Shown: positions 18,419 to 26,724, counted from the stretch's first letter. The stretch: DNA of 64,000 nucleotides from SIG307 sp964545045 (GCA_964545045.1 CAZJEN010000008.1:39729-103728), one strand, 5' to 3'. Notes: a model not told the origin generated them from the sequence alone. Numbers and translations are program-made.

Positions 18419-18444
18419 GGCTCTTTGTCAAGAGTTGTGGTAAA
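18419..18444. repeat. ISL3-end-like sequence (left)
   Basis: 26 bp beginning GGCTCTTTGTCAAGAGTTG match the inverted sequence at 20420-20445 with one mismatch. It is either the left terminal repeat of the element or a part of the S-layer inverted duplication that includes a copied IS right end. The flanking 8-bp sequences (18411-18418 and 20446-20453) do not match, so no target duplication is visible. Confidence 0.6.
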
Positions 18445-18599
18445 ATATTTATTACTCCTCATGATATAAAACCAGAAACAAAAACTTCCGAAAACCCGCT
18501 TTCTATGTGCCTTCCAGTCATTTTCTTGTTCCTAAATCCCTTGTGCAACATACACAAAATCCTACAAAATCTTTGTGAAACATCACAAGTCGAATTTCA

Positions 18600-18629
18600 T
18601 TGAACTTTTATTCAGAAACGTGATATAAT
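18600..18629 (+). promoter_or_regulatory. Sigma-A-like promoter ahead of the Rpn remnant
   Basis: TTGAAC (18600-18605), 18-bp spacer, TATAAT (18624-18629). Only a frameshifted fragment follows, so it may be a stranded promoter. Confidence 0.5.
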
Positions 18630-18641
18630 ATTTTCATAACA

Positions 18642-19014
18642 GAGTCGTGCCCCAGAAGCCGAAAACAAAGGGAATGAACTGCACGGTCTGTTGGACACTT
18701 AATTTTCTCCGGAATTGTCGCCACAGAAAAAGGAATCTATTTTATATAATGACTATCATATAGAAACGACTGTTGAACTGGAAGGAGGGTTACGTGAAAT
18801 GTGTAACTTAAGTGATTTGATTGAAGAGAGAGGTATTGAGAAAGGCATAGCACAAGGTATCGAACAAGGCGACCGGCTTCGCCTGCTTACTCAAATTCAA
18901 AAGAAACTCATCAAAGGAAAAACCTTAGGGCAAATTGCGGATGAACTGGAAGAGACTGTCGAAAACATCCTACCACTGTACGAGCAGGTACAAAAAGAAC
19001 TGAATCAGCAATAA
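18642..19014 (+). pseudogene. C-terminal fragment of an Rpn/PD-(D/E)XK transposase-like nuclease
   Basis: The reading SRAPEAENKGNELHGLLDT (18642 on) hits a stop at 18700, continues as FSGIVATEK in another frame, and shifts again into ESILYNDYHIETTVELEGG and MCNLSDLIEERGIEKGIAQG. Two small indels therefore disrupt it. The complete protein family (Rpn recombination-promoting nucleases, common and multi-copy in Lachnospiraceae) has an N-terminal nuclease domain that is wholly absent here; only the C-terminal segment with the repeated EKGIAQGIEQG helix remains. From 18715 the last 99 codons are open but have no good ribosome-binding site. It is a remnant caught between the S-layer copy and the transposase. 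Confidence 0.75.
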
Positions 19015-19204
19015 AATAGTGTCTTCGACACTTCAACTCCCCTGCCCCTCAATCTTGAGGGGTGGGGGAGTCTTTTTTTCTCACTTTCCTTTAAAAGGGT
19101 TGTACACTTTAGATGGGGGTAAACAAAAAAATAGAATAGGCATAGGATTTCAATTCCTGTATAATTAAGTCACCACAACCAACCTACAGAAAGGATTGAA
19201 GCCT

Positions 19205-20383
19205 ATGCCTACATATGATTTTATATCAAAACTCCTCGAATTGGAAGACATTATTTTAAAAGATTTTTCATTCACCGATACAGAGATACATCTTTCTTTT
19301 TCCTTGAAGAGAAAACCTACCGTTTGTCCGTGTTGTGGCTTTATCACAGAGCAAGTACATGATTATCGTCCGTCTACCATCAAAGACCTTCCGGTAATGG
19401 GAAAGCAGCTCCTCTTGCACTATAACAAGCGCAGATACCATTGCCCAGCTTGTAACAAACACTTTTACGAACCGTTTCATCTACTTCCAAAGTACTGTCG
19501 TATTACCACGCGGCTTGCTTTTTATTCTTTACATATGCTGAAAAACCGGTACAGCGTGCGTAACGCTGCTACCTTCCTTGGGATATCCGATTCCACCATC
19601 TTCCGGAGACTGAAGGATGTCCGCTATCCAAAGCCAGACAGGCTTCCTGCCGTCCTTTCCATTGATGAATTCAGAGGGAACTCAGGTGGTCAGAAATTTC
19701 ATGCAATCTTAACAGATGCCCATAATCATGAGCTTTTTGACATACTTCCCACTCGCAGCCAGACCGATCTGATGCTTTATCTTAATACTTTCAAAAACAA
19801 AAAGGAAATTCGTTATCTTGTTACCGATATGAACCGCGTGTACAAGGACTTGGCAGTTCAATACTTCCCGAATGCTACGATTGTAATTGATAAGTTTCAT
19901 GTAGTCCGGTACGCCACCTGGGCCTTGGAAAACGTCCGAAAACGGGTTCAGAAGCAGATGCTACCATCCAAACGAAAGTATTTCAAACGCAGTCGACGCT
20001 TGCTATTATCGCATAAAGAGAATCTAAACGAAGAAAGCCTTCTTGCGCTTGAAGTTATGTTGTCACAGTCAAATGACCTCGCTGTTGCTTATCACTTGAA
20101 AGAGCTGTTCTTCAACTTTATGAAATCTCCCAACAGATCAGAAGCTGTACATCGGTTGAAGTTCTTTATTCTGGCGGCAGAAGCAAGCAATCTATCCGAA
20201 TTTAATGCCTGTCTGACAATGCTTCGGAACTGGTCAGAGTACATCTTAAACGCCTTTGATTGCCCGTACACGAATGGATATACAGAAGGAACCAACAATG
20301 CCATCAAAGTAATCAAGCGAAATGCTTTCGGATATAGAAACTTTAGAAACTTCAGAAATCGAATCTTCCTTGCCCTAACTTAA
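19205..20383 (+). CDS. ISL3-family transposase
   Basis: 392-aa transposase. The N-terminal zinc-binding region (CPCCG, then CPAC) is followed by a helix-turn-helix (RNAATFLGISDSTIFRRL) and a DDE catalytic domain with Asp in SIDEF, Asp in VTDMNRVY and Glu in NGYTEGTNNAIK. Length and motifs are full, so it should be active. A TTG three codons earlier (19196) is in frame, but the ribosome-binding site AGAAAGGA ends 9 nt before the ATG at 19205, which I prefer. It lies between the two S-layer copies on the strand of copy A. Confidence 0.95.
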   Translation: MPTYDFISKLLELEDIILKDFSFTDTEIHLSFSLKRKPTVCPCCGFITEQVHDYRPSTIKDLPVMGKQLLLHYNKRRYHCPACNKHFYEPFHLLPKYCRITTRLAFYSLHMLKNRYSVRNAATFLGISDSTIFRRLKDVRYPKPDRLPAVLSIDEFRGNSGGQKFHAILTDAHNHELFDILPTRSQTDLMLYLNTFKNKKEIRYLVTDMNRVYKDLAVQYFPNATIVIDKFHVVRYATWALENVRKRVQKQMLPSKRKYFKRSRRLLLSHKENLNEESLLALEVMLSQSNDLAVAYHLKELFFNFMKSPNRSEAVHRLKFFILAAEASNLSEFNACLTMLRNWSEYILNAFDCPYTNGYTEGTNNAIKVIKRNAFGYRNFRNFRNRIFLALT

Positions 20384-20419
20384 AGAGGCACAGGAACGAA
20401 TTCCTATGCCTCTGAAATA

Positions 20420-20445
20420 TTTACCCCAACTCTTGACAAAGAGCC
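20420..20445. repeat. ISL3 right terminal repeat
   Basis: Reverse complement reads GGCTCTTTGTCAAGAGTTG then GGGTAAA. It pairs with 18419-18444 with one mismatch. Confidence 0.7.
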
Positions 20446-20453
20446 TTTAAAAG

Positions 20454-20486
20454 CAAAAACAGGCTGTAGCTTTCGCAACAGCCTGC
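20454..20486 (-). terminator. Terminator of the expressed S-layer gene
   Basis: Minus strand GCAGGCTGTTGC-gaaa-GCTACAGCCTG then TTTTTG. It has one internal mismatch compared with the hairpin of copy A. Confidence 0.85.
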
Positions 20487-20520
20487 CTTTATTTCATGAA
20501 CTATAAGTTCAATGATTCAA

Positions 20521-23256
20521 TTACTGACCGATCTGAAGAACGGTATCTACGTTTACAACGTAAGCAACGTTTGCATCACCTAAGGACTCATAGAAGGTGA
20601 TCTTCTCAACGTATACATAACCAGCCTCTGCTACTGCAGTCTTGGTTACTACGAAGCTGTCGTACTTACAATCAGCATTCTTTACGCCATTCTTAAGAAC
20701 CGGCTTGTTGTTTCTGTCGTTGATGTTGAAGCATGCTAAGATAGCAGCATCATCAGCAGATGCAACCTTGTTGTTTACAAGATCACCAGCTACATAGTAA
20801 GCACCAGCATCACTTACATATACATTAACAACGTTGGAGTACTCCTGAACAAGAACTGCGTTCTCGCCGGTGCCGTAGCACTGGAAGAGAGCGAACTCGT
20901 AGGTGCCATCGCCTAAGTACTTAACAACGCTTACGCCGTTAGCGTCAGCCTCGTTGTAGCTTAAGTCAACAGTTACCTTGTTACCAGCCTTAACAGCAGA
21001 GGTAACATCCTTGCCGTCCTTGGTTACCTTGTAGCAGTAGGTTCCCTCAGATACTGCAGATGCAGAAGCCGGGTAAGCTACGAAATCAAGGGTATCAACC
21101 TTAACGCCATTGTTCATCTCGAATACTTCGAAGGAGATAGCCTTCTTGCCATCCTTCTGCCACTCATCTACTCTGAGAGCGTCGATGTTGTCGGTGGAAG
21201 CTACAACCTGGATGTAGTTACCATCAGCAGCACCCGGAACCTGAATCATTACAGAGAAATCTACAACATACTTCTCGTAGGTTGCACTGAAGAACAGGAT
21301 AGCAGCCTCGCCAGCCTTCGGAGCAGCATTCTTAGCAGTTAATACTTCAAGGATAGCTGCAGCGTCAACGCCAATAACTGCCTTCTTGTCATTAAGACCG
21401 GTTACCTTTACAGCAGCTGCAAAGTCCTTCTTTTCGAAACCATCAGTGGTGCAGTTAATGTCAACATCTGCAGTGTTCTTGATTTCCCAAGCCTGACCAT
21501 AGCTATCTACAGCGGAAAGCTTGAAGCTACCGGTGTTGAAGCCAGCTGCGGTACCAACAGTAATAGAACCGTTGTTGTCGATGGTGGTGTAAGCGAAGGT
21601 CTCCTTAGCCTGTACAGTTACATCAACAACTGCAACCGGGTTAGCGGTACCCCAGGTACCATTGCTCTGCTTCTCTGCAAGATTTACATAGAAGCTAGCG
21701 TTACCGGTCTTGAACGCGGTAACATCACCGGTGTTGGAGATAACTGCGATAGACGGATCTAATGCAGTGAAGGATACCTTGTAGTTATCAAATACGCTAC
21801 CAGCGGTTAAAGCATCAGTAGTGGTATTGTCAGTCTTGCTGAACTTAACCTGAAGCTTCTTGGTGCCGCTGTTGAGACGCATGGTCATGGACGGATTGTT
21901 CCAATCAGTCAAGGTCTTGCCAGCAAGAGACTTAACAACAACCGGAGCCTGAGCTACAGCTACGAAAGTTCTCTGGGTGTCAAGCTGACCTACGCGCTTA
22001 CCGTTCTCGATGCGGCCCTGGTACTCAGCGATAACAGTAGCTGCTACGCCTTCCTTCTTAATGGTAAGGTTCTTACCAGCAAGATAGAAGGAACCATCGG
22101 TAGAACGGGTCTCAAGACGGAAGATTACAGTCGGGTTAGCCGGGGTAACTTCTACGCCCTTCTCATCGAAGTAGGTTACAAGGATCTCAGCCGGCTTGTT
22201 GGTGGTTAATACCTCTCCGCCGAGAGCGTCCTTAGCAGAAATTTCGATTCTGGTCGGGTTGCCAAGAGAAGCGGTGAACGGAAGATCTTCAAATCCGTTT
22301 ACGGAGATGATGTACTTGCTGTTGTGGGTAAGACCAGCGAACAGGGTAACTTCTGCACTCAAACCGTCTGCAGCAAGAGCTACAGTCTTAACAGCCTGCG
22401 GGTAATCGTAGTTACCGGTAGCAAGCTCAAGTCTCTTAACCATGGTTACATCGGAAGTAGCAAGTGCCTTAACCGGAGACTCAAACTTAACGGTGAACTT
22501 GGTAGCGCTCTTCTGCTCTACCTCGAAGGTGGTGTCAGCTACGAAAGTAACAACAACCTTATCGGAAGTAGCAGTGGTAGCCTTGTACTTGTTGGACTGA
22601 TAAGTCTCACAGTACAGGGTGTAATCGCCAGCAACAGCGTCCTCACCGAAGGTGAACTGACCGTTCTTCTGGTTGATGGTTACGCCGGTAGACGGCTCTG
22701 CAATCCATCTGGTGTAGTCGGTAACGAACTCACCTCTCTTGGTGGTCTTGTTACCAGCTGCATCGATCATTACTCTGTCAAGGTCAACTACGTCGCCAGC
22801 CACAACAGCAGCGCCGTCCTTAGAGGTATCCTTAAGCTCAACCTCAGCAGCGTTAGCCTTAACGGTAACAGTGTTCTTTAAAGTGGTAGCCTTACCGGTA
22901 GCCTTCTCGGTAACTACACATACAACATCAGCCTCACCTACGCCAACAGCGGTGGTAAGACCACCGTTCTTAACGGTGATAACGTCTTCGTCGCTAGAAG
23001 ACCATGCAAAGGTGTAAGCGGTCTTCCAGTCAGCCGGCTTATTGCTTACAGCAAAGTCGTAGGAAGCAACGTTACCCTTGCCGCCACCAACCTGCGCAGC
23101 GTCATTGATTCCGGTACCGTCGGTAACATAAAGAATCTTACCCTGAGCATTGATGGCCATTTCATCAGCAGCCTTTGCAGAAGCAGCCGGAGCAAATGCG
23201 GTTACAACCATTGCTGCTGCTAAAACAAAAGCAAGCTTCTTAGAGAAACTTCTCAT
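20521..23256 (-). CDS. Abundant S-layer-like secreted surface protein (expressed copy B)
   Basis: 911-aa secreted protein with a classic signal peptide (about 1-28, AAAMVVTAFAPAASAKAA). A BIG2/Ig-like domain follows near 55-130 (FAWSSSDEDVITV, LTTAVGVGEADVVCVV), then further beta-rich repeats to the C-terminus. No SLH, LPXTG, choline-binding or membrane anchor is visible. Codon choice is strongly biased and the promoter, leader and ribosome-binding site (AAGGAGGAAG) are strong, so this is probably one of the most abundant surface proteins. Residues 217-460 are identical to the silent copy A, and residues 461-911 are the variable partner of A's C-terminal half. Function as an S-layer is inferred from composition and expression signals, not from a diagnostic domain. 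Confidence 0.85.
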   Translation of the reverse strand: MRSFSKKLAFVLAAAMVVTAFAPAASAKAADEMAINAQGKILYVTDGTGINDAAQVGGGKGNVASYDFAVSNKPADWKTAYTFAWSSSDEDVITVKNGGLTTAVGVGEADVVCVVTEKATGKATTLKNTVTVKANAAEVELKDTSKDGAAVVAGDVVDLDRVMIDAAGNKTTKRGEFVTDYTRWIAEPSTGVTINQKNGQFTFGEDAVAGDYTLYCETYQSNKYKATTATSDKVVVTFVADTTFEVEQKSATKFTVKFESPVKALATSDVTMVKRLELATGNYDYPQAVKTVALAADGLSAEVTLFAGLTHNSKYIISVNGFEDLPFTASLGNPTRIEISAKDALGGEVLTTNKPAEILVTYFDEKGVEVTPANPTVIFRLETRSTDGSFYLAGKNLTIKKEGVAATVIAEYQGRIENGKRVGQLDTQRTFVAVAQAPVVVKSLAGKTLTDWNNPSMTMRLNSGTKKLQVKFSKTDNTTTDALTAGSVFDNYKVSFTALDPSIAVISNTGDVTAFKTGNASFYVNLAEKQSNGTWGTANPVAVVDVTVQAKETFAYTTIDNNGSITVGTAAGFNTGSFKLSAVDSYGQAWEIKNTADVDINCTTDGFEKKDFAAAVKVTGLNDKKAVIGVDAAAILEVLTAKNAAPKAGEAAILFFSATYEKYVVDFSVMIQVPGAADGNYIQVVASTDNIDALRVDEWQKDGKKAISFEVFEMNNGVKVDTLDFVAYPASASAVSEGTYCYKVTKDGKDVTSAVKAGNKVTVDLSYNEADANGVSVVKYLGDGTYEFALFQCYGTGENAVLVQEYSNVVNVYVSDAGAYYVAGDLVNNKVASADDAAILACFNINDRNNKPVLKNGVKNADCKYDSFVVTKTAVAEAGYVYVEKITFYESLGDANVAYVVNVDTVLQIGQ

Positions 23257-23288
23257 CTTTTATCTTCCTCCTTAAATAATATGGTGGT

Positions 23289-23370
23289 GTTATGTCCCGG
23301 TAAAAAAGCTTCATCGACCCGCCCCGGCTACTGGGTAAAATCTCTGTCACTTCTGTCGCGTGGACATAAC
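23289..23370 (-). promoter_or_regulatory. Structured 5' leader of the S-layer mRNA
   Basis: In the ~125-nt leader, GTTATGTCC near the 5' end pairs with GGACATAAC 64 nt later, a 9-bp clamp that closes the leader just before the ribosome-binding site. Such 5' structures often stabilise abundant surface-protein mRNAs. Confidence 0.55.
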
Positions 23371-23388
23371 CGTTCCAATAACAAATAG

Positions 23389-23417
23389 ATTATAACAACA
23401 AATGTATCAAAGGTCAA
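23389..23417 (-). promoter_or_regulatory. Strong sigma-A promoter of the S-layer gene
   Basis: Minus strand TTGACC (23412-23417), 17-bp spacer, TATAAT (23389-23394). The predicted start is near 23382. No equivalent is present before copy A. Confidence 0.88.
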
Positions 23418-23680
23418 GTATTTTCGTCCATTTTCTAAAAAATGAACGGCTCACTCGCCCTCCCCGTTGCTGTCATCCTTTGACTTATTGGAAGTTTTGA
23501 GTTATGCCAATGTAATCAATACGCCCCCCGCGGGATGTGCCTCAGATATCGCAATATCTAATTAGGATGTGACACGCGGTTCCCAAGTTATCCGCAAAAG
23601 GAACGCCTTGTACAATCGGCTCATACTAATAATGCAATTTGTTTGTGTCAAATTTATGTCACGCCTTTGTCATATTTGGT

Positions 23681-23862
23681 CTTTTTTCGTGCAGACAAAG
23701 CGAATATTCATAATTTTTTCAAAAGCAAGTGCTTTTGAAAAAATTATGAATGTGAGCGCGTCCACGACTGAGTGTCCGAAAGGACACGAAGTTCGGAGCG
23801 ATGCGCAGCATCGGTCTGCACGAAAAACCCTTTTGCAAAACCACAATGTGAGCGCGTCCACA
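23681..23862. repeat. Palindromic intergenic repeat element (REP/MITE-like)
   Basis: The element contains a perfect palindrome of 22-bp arms with a 2-base centre (23706-23751, ATTCATAATTTTTTCAAAAG...). It also holds a direct repeat AATGTGAGCGCGTCCAC (23748-23764 and 23844-23860), the hairpins GTGTCC-gaaa-GGACAC and GATGC-gca-GCATC, and inverted flanks TTTTTCGTGCAGAC / GTCTGCACGAAAAA. No convincing gene covers it. The rest of 23419-23705 shows no gene either. Confidence 0.7.
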
Positions 23863-23870
23863 AAGCAGAA

Positions 23871-23898
23871 AGGCAGAGCCCCTTTCGAATCTCTGCCT
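23871..23898 (-). terminator. Probable terminator of thrC
   Basis: Minus strand AGGCAGAG ... CTCTGCCT followed by TTCTGCTTT, 22 bp after the thrC stop. The T-run is imperfect. Confidence 0.55.
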
Positions 23899-23920
23899 GA
23901 ACAATCTTATCTTCTATTTC

Positions 23921-25408
23921 TTACAAGCCCAAGAACTTCTCTACCTCAGCCTGCATCTTCTCGGTCTCGCATACGGTATCGTGAAGCACCGGAGCGGTAC
24001 GAATCTCTTCGATGGCATTCGGAACCTTTACCTTTGCGATGCGGGACAACTCGTCAACCAAATCGAAATCACTCCAGCTCTCATACTTCTCGTCGATAGC
24101 GCCCATTACGCTTCTGGTGAACTTGTACGGGCTTGCGGTGGATGCGATTACGGTCACCTTATCGTCGCCGGTGCTCTTCTTGTACTCGTTGTATACGTGA
24201 GCAGCAACTGCGGTATGGGTGTCCATCACATAACCGGTCTTCTCATAAAGAGCCTTGATTACCTCTGCGGTCTGAGCCTCGGTAGCGTAACCGCCGGTGA
24301 AGTCGTCGAGACGAGCCTTCATCTCATCGGTGATGGTATACTTGCCGGTCTTCTTTAAGGAATCCATCAGCTCCGTGGTCTTATTTGCGTCACAGCCTGC
24401 AATCATGTAGATGAGACGCTCTAAGTTACTGGAAATCAAAATATCCATGGACGGAGAGGTGGTCAAAATGAACTCACGGTTCTTATCGTAGGTACCGGTC
24501 TGGAAGAAATCGTACAATACCTTGTTGTCGTTGGAAGCACAAACAAGCTTTCCGATCGGAGTACCCATTAACTTTGCATAGTAAGCCGCAAGGATGTTAC
24601 CGAAGTTACCTGTCGGAACCGTAACGTTCATCTCCTCGCCTGCCTTTAAGGTACCGTCCGCCAAAAGACGGGTGTATGCGTATACATAGTATGCCACCTG
24701 CGGAACGAGACGGCCGATGTTGATGGAGTTTGCGGAGGAGAAGCAGAAGCCTGCCTTTGCCATACGCTCCTTTAACTCTTCATTACCGAACATCATCTTT
24801 ACGCCGGTCTGTGCATCATCGAAGTTACCGGTAATACCGATAACGTGAGTATTGGCGCCCTTCTGGGTCACCATCTGCTTTTCCTGAATACGGCTGACAC
24901 CGTTCTTCGGGTAGAATACGATGATACGGGTACCCGGTACATCCGCAAAGCCTGCCAATGCAGCCTTACCGGTATCACCGGAGGTTGCGGTAAGGATAAC
25001 GATCTCACCCTCGTTGTTGTTCTTCTTAGCCGCGGTGGTCAAAAGGTGCGGCAAAATAGAAAGTGCCATATCCTTGAACGCGATGGTTGCGCCGTGGAAC
25101 AGCTCTAAGTAATAAGCACCGTCAGCCTTCTTAATCGGTGCGATTTCCTTTACGTCAAACTTCTCATCATATGCACTGTTGATGCAATGCTTCAACTCAG
25201 CCTCGGTATAGTCTGTCAAAAACAGCTTCAATACTTCGTAGGCTACTTCCTGATAAGACATGGTAGCAAGCTTCTCCAAGCTTACATCCAACTTCGGAAT
25301 CGCGGTCGGCACAAATAAGCCGCCGTCCTTTGCAAGTCCCTGCAATACTGCCTGAGATGCAGTTACGGTTTCATTTTCATTTCTCGTACTTTTGTAAAGA
25401 ATCTCCAT
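23921..25408 (-). CDS. thrC: Threonine synthase
   Basis: PLP-dependent enzyme converting O-phosphohomoserine to threonine. The 495 aa match the long, yeast/E. coli-like class of threonine synthase. The N-terminal extension (YKSTRNENETVTASQAVLQG) is followed by the PLP lysine motif FHGATIAFKDMAL near 105-117 and the phosphate-binding ATSGDTGKAAL motif. The start follows GAGGAGG. It stands alone rather than in a hom-thrB operon, behind a strong promoter, and its codon use suggests high expression. Confidence 0.96.
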   Translation of the reverse strand: MEILYKSTRNENETVTASQAVLQGLAKDGGLFVPTAIPKLDVSLEKLATMSYQEVAYEVLKLFLTDYTEAELKHCINSAYDEKFDVKEIAPIKKADGAYYLELFHGATIAFKDMALSILPHLLTTAAKKNNNEGEIVILTATSGDTGKAALAGFADVPGTRIIVFYPKNGVSRIQEKQMVTQKGANTHVIGITGNFDDAQTGVKMMFGNEELKERMAKAGFCFSSANSINIGRLVPQVAYYVYAYTRLLADGTLKAGEEMNVTVPTGNFGNILAAYYAKLMGTPIGKLVCASNDNKVLYDFFQTGTYDKNREFILTTSPSMDILISSNLERLIYMIAGCDANKTTELMDSLKKTGKYTITDEMKARLDDFTGGYATEAQTAEVIKALYEKTGYVMDTHTAVAAHVYNEYKKSTGDDKVTVIASTASPYKFTRSVMGAIDEKYESWSDFDLVDELSRIAKVKVPNAIEEIRTAPVLHDTVCETEKMQAEVEKFLGL

Positions 25409-25472
25409 AATTCCTCCTCGTCCGGTCCCCCTTCTCGCCGGGACCGCGGTATTCTACCGTTTTTCTCCGCTC

Positions 25473-25501
25473 ATTGTAGCACAGAAAACGCAGGGTTGCA
25501 A
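25473..25501 (-). promoter_or_regulatory. Sigma-A promoter of thrC
   Basis: Minus strand TTGCAA (25496-25501), 17-bp spacer, TACAAT (25473-25478). The ~60-nt leader contains GGTCCC/GGGACC, a small hairpin. Confidence 0.8.
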
Positions 25502-25519
25502 GAAAAAATATATCTTTTT

Positions 25520-26374
25520 CTATTTATTCGTAAAAAACTCATGTACGCCGTGACGGAACAAAAACTTCAAAGAAGAATCGAACCAGCTCATAGCCTTTTT
25601 GTTTGCCATACTTCTCGCGGCAAAGAACAGTGCGCCCTGGGAATAATCCTCTCCCGCAAGGACACGTTCCACAGCCTCTCTGGTCTCCTCGGAAACCGTT
25701 ACCGTCCAGTAGCGACCGTCCTTAATCGGGGAAAACTGATAGGTTACGCCATTGTTCTGGAATACCACTTCCGCAATACTGTTCGGAAATCCCTTGGACA
25801 ACACACGGTTCATGATAACATTGGCAACCAGCATACGTCCCTTTACATCTTCGCAGGTCGCTTCCGCTTCCACGATGCGTAATAAAATCTCTTTGTCCTC
25901 TTCGGTAATCAAAAGCGGAGTCTCTCCCGCATATACCTTAATCAAACCGCCCCATACGGAACCTGCCGGAGATGCCATCAGCTGCAGAGTCTCCTCTTCC
26001 AGCGTTTCCATCGCGTCCTGCGCCAGTGCGCATGTGGAAATGCTGTAATACAGTTCCTCTTCCGCCTCCGGTTCCTCAACCATGCGTCCGGTTTCGATAT
26101 GATATGCTGCCACACGAAGCAGACTTCCTGTCGTCTTATCCGCAAATACTTGTTTTGCGTCCCGGCTCTGATACTGTGCCATCGTCTTTTCCTTCACCGG
26201 CATTTCCGCTTCAACCGCTTCGTTCGCCGCCAGAGCCGTTGCTCCCGCAGTGTAATCCTGGCCGTCCCATACCTGTCTTCCGAAACCGATTCCCAAGCCG
26301 GCCAGCACAAGCATTGCAAACGCAACAAACATTGCAGTCTTCATCTTAGGTGAAAGAAACCTCGTTTGTTTCAT
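25520..26374 (-). CDS. SleB-type cell wall hydrolase, membrane-anchored
   Basis: 284 aa: a cytoplasmic N-terminus with basic residues, one membrane span (about 13-30), a low-complexity linker, and a C-terminal Hydrolase_2 (SleB/CwlJ) domain from about residue 155. That domain has the typical opening LLRIVEAEATCEDVKGRMLVANVIMNR with its catalytic Glu, and GALFFAARSMANKKAMSWF. The family includes spore-cortex lytic transglycosylases; the membrane-anchored form may instead act in sporulation or vegetative wall turnover. It has its own promoter and lies just upstream of thrC. Confidence 0.88.
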   Translation of the reverse strand: MKQTRFLSPKMKTAMFVAFAMLVLAGLGIGFGRQVWDGQDYTAGATALAANEAVEAEMPVKEKTMAQYQSRDAKQVFADKTTGSLLRVAAYHIETGRMVEEPEAEEELYYSISTCALAQDAMETLEEETLQLMASPAGSVWGGLIKVYAGETPLLITEEDKEILLRIVEAEATCEDVKGRMLVANVIMNRVLSKGFPNSIAEVVFQNNGVTYQFSPIKDGRYWTVTVSEETREAVERVLAGEDYSQGALFFAARSMANKKAMSWFDSSLKFLFRHGVHEFFTNK

Positions 26375-26453
26375 AAAAAAGCTCCTATTCTCTCATAGCT
26401 GATAATCTTTCCCTATTGTTGTTTTGCTTTTCCCGCAAAAACACTCGGGTTTG

Positions 26454-26481
26454 ATTTTATCATCGATTTTAAGCTTGTCAA
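26454..26481 (-). promoter_or_regulatory. Sigma-A promoter of the SleB-type gene
   Basis: Minus strand TTGACA (26476-26481), 16-bp spacer, TAAAAT (26454-26459). The remainder of the 350-bp gap 26375-26724 is AT-rich with no gene apart from the promoter at 26651. Confidence 0.75.
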
Positions 26482-26650
26482 TAAGTTTGCCGGTTTTTCG
26501 TGAATTACGCTTATGATTCTGACTATTTTTTCACAATCTCTCTGTCCGCATTGTGCATTTTACACAATTTCCCACCACTGTTTTTGTTGCATTTCCCCAA
26601 AAGTACGTATTCCTATTATTTTATTCTTATGCTGTCGTCTCGCTTTGTCC

Positions 26651-26679
26651 TTGCCAGAAAGACAAAAGTACGCTATACT
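26651..26679 (+). promoter_or_regulatory. Sigma-A promoter of the AP2 gene
   Basis: TTGCCA (26651-26656), 17-bp spacer, TATACT (26674-26679), about 45 bp before the start codon. Confidence 0.75.
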
Positions 26680-26724
26680 GATAACAGTAGAAGATAATTA
26701 CTTCGCACACATGAGGAGGTTTTC

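Larger units (their letters stand above)
16246..18450 (+). repeat. Left arm of ~2.2-kb inverted repeat (S-layer copy A)
   Basis: Homology to the minus-strand copy begins abruptly at 16246 and runs through the 3' end of the gene, the terminator hairpin and about 30 bp resembling the ISL3 right end. From 16246 to 16977 it matches 21875-22605 with a single visible base difference (16260). Beyond 16977 it diverges, with substitutions and small insertions. Confidence 0.93.
19095..20445 (+). mobile_element. ISL3-family insertion sequence
   Basis: One intact ISL3 transposase with a promoter-like stretch before it (GGGGTAAAC, then TATAAT near 19160) and a clear right end, GGCTCTTTGTCAAGAGTTG read inwards from 20445. 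The left boundary is uncertain. It could lie near 19095, where a diverged end-like sequence (TTGTACACTTTAGATGGGGGT) occurs, or at 18419, which would make the Rpn fragment a passenger. The right end abuts the terminator of the expressed S-layer gene. Confidence 0.75.
20415..22605 (-). repeat. Right arm of ~2.2-kb inverted repeat (within S-layer copy B)
   Basis: Mirror of 16246-18450. The part 21875-22605 is identical to 16246-16977 except for one base; the part from 21875 down to the terminator is diverged. The homology stops inside the expressed gene at codon ~217. Confidence 0.93.

Noticed and set aside
18411..20453. Target-site duplication around the ISL3 element
   Set aside because: The 8-bp flanks TTTTTTTG and TTTAAAAG do not match.
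23569..24099. Plus-strand frame of 176 codons
   Set aside because: It covers the palindromic repeat and the 3' end of thrC on the other strand, with repeat-derived composition.
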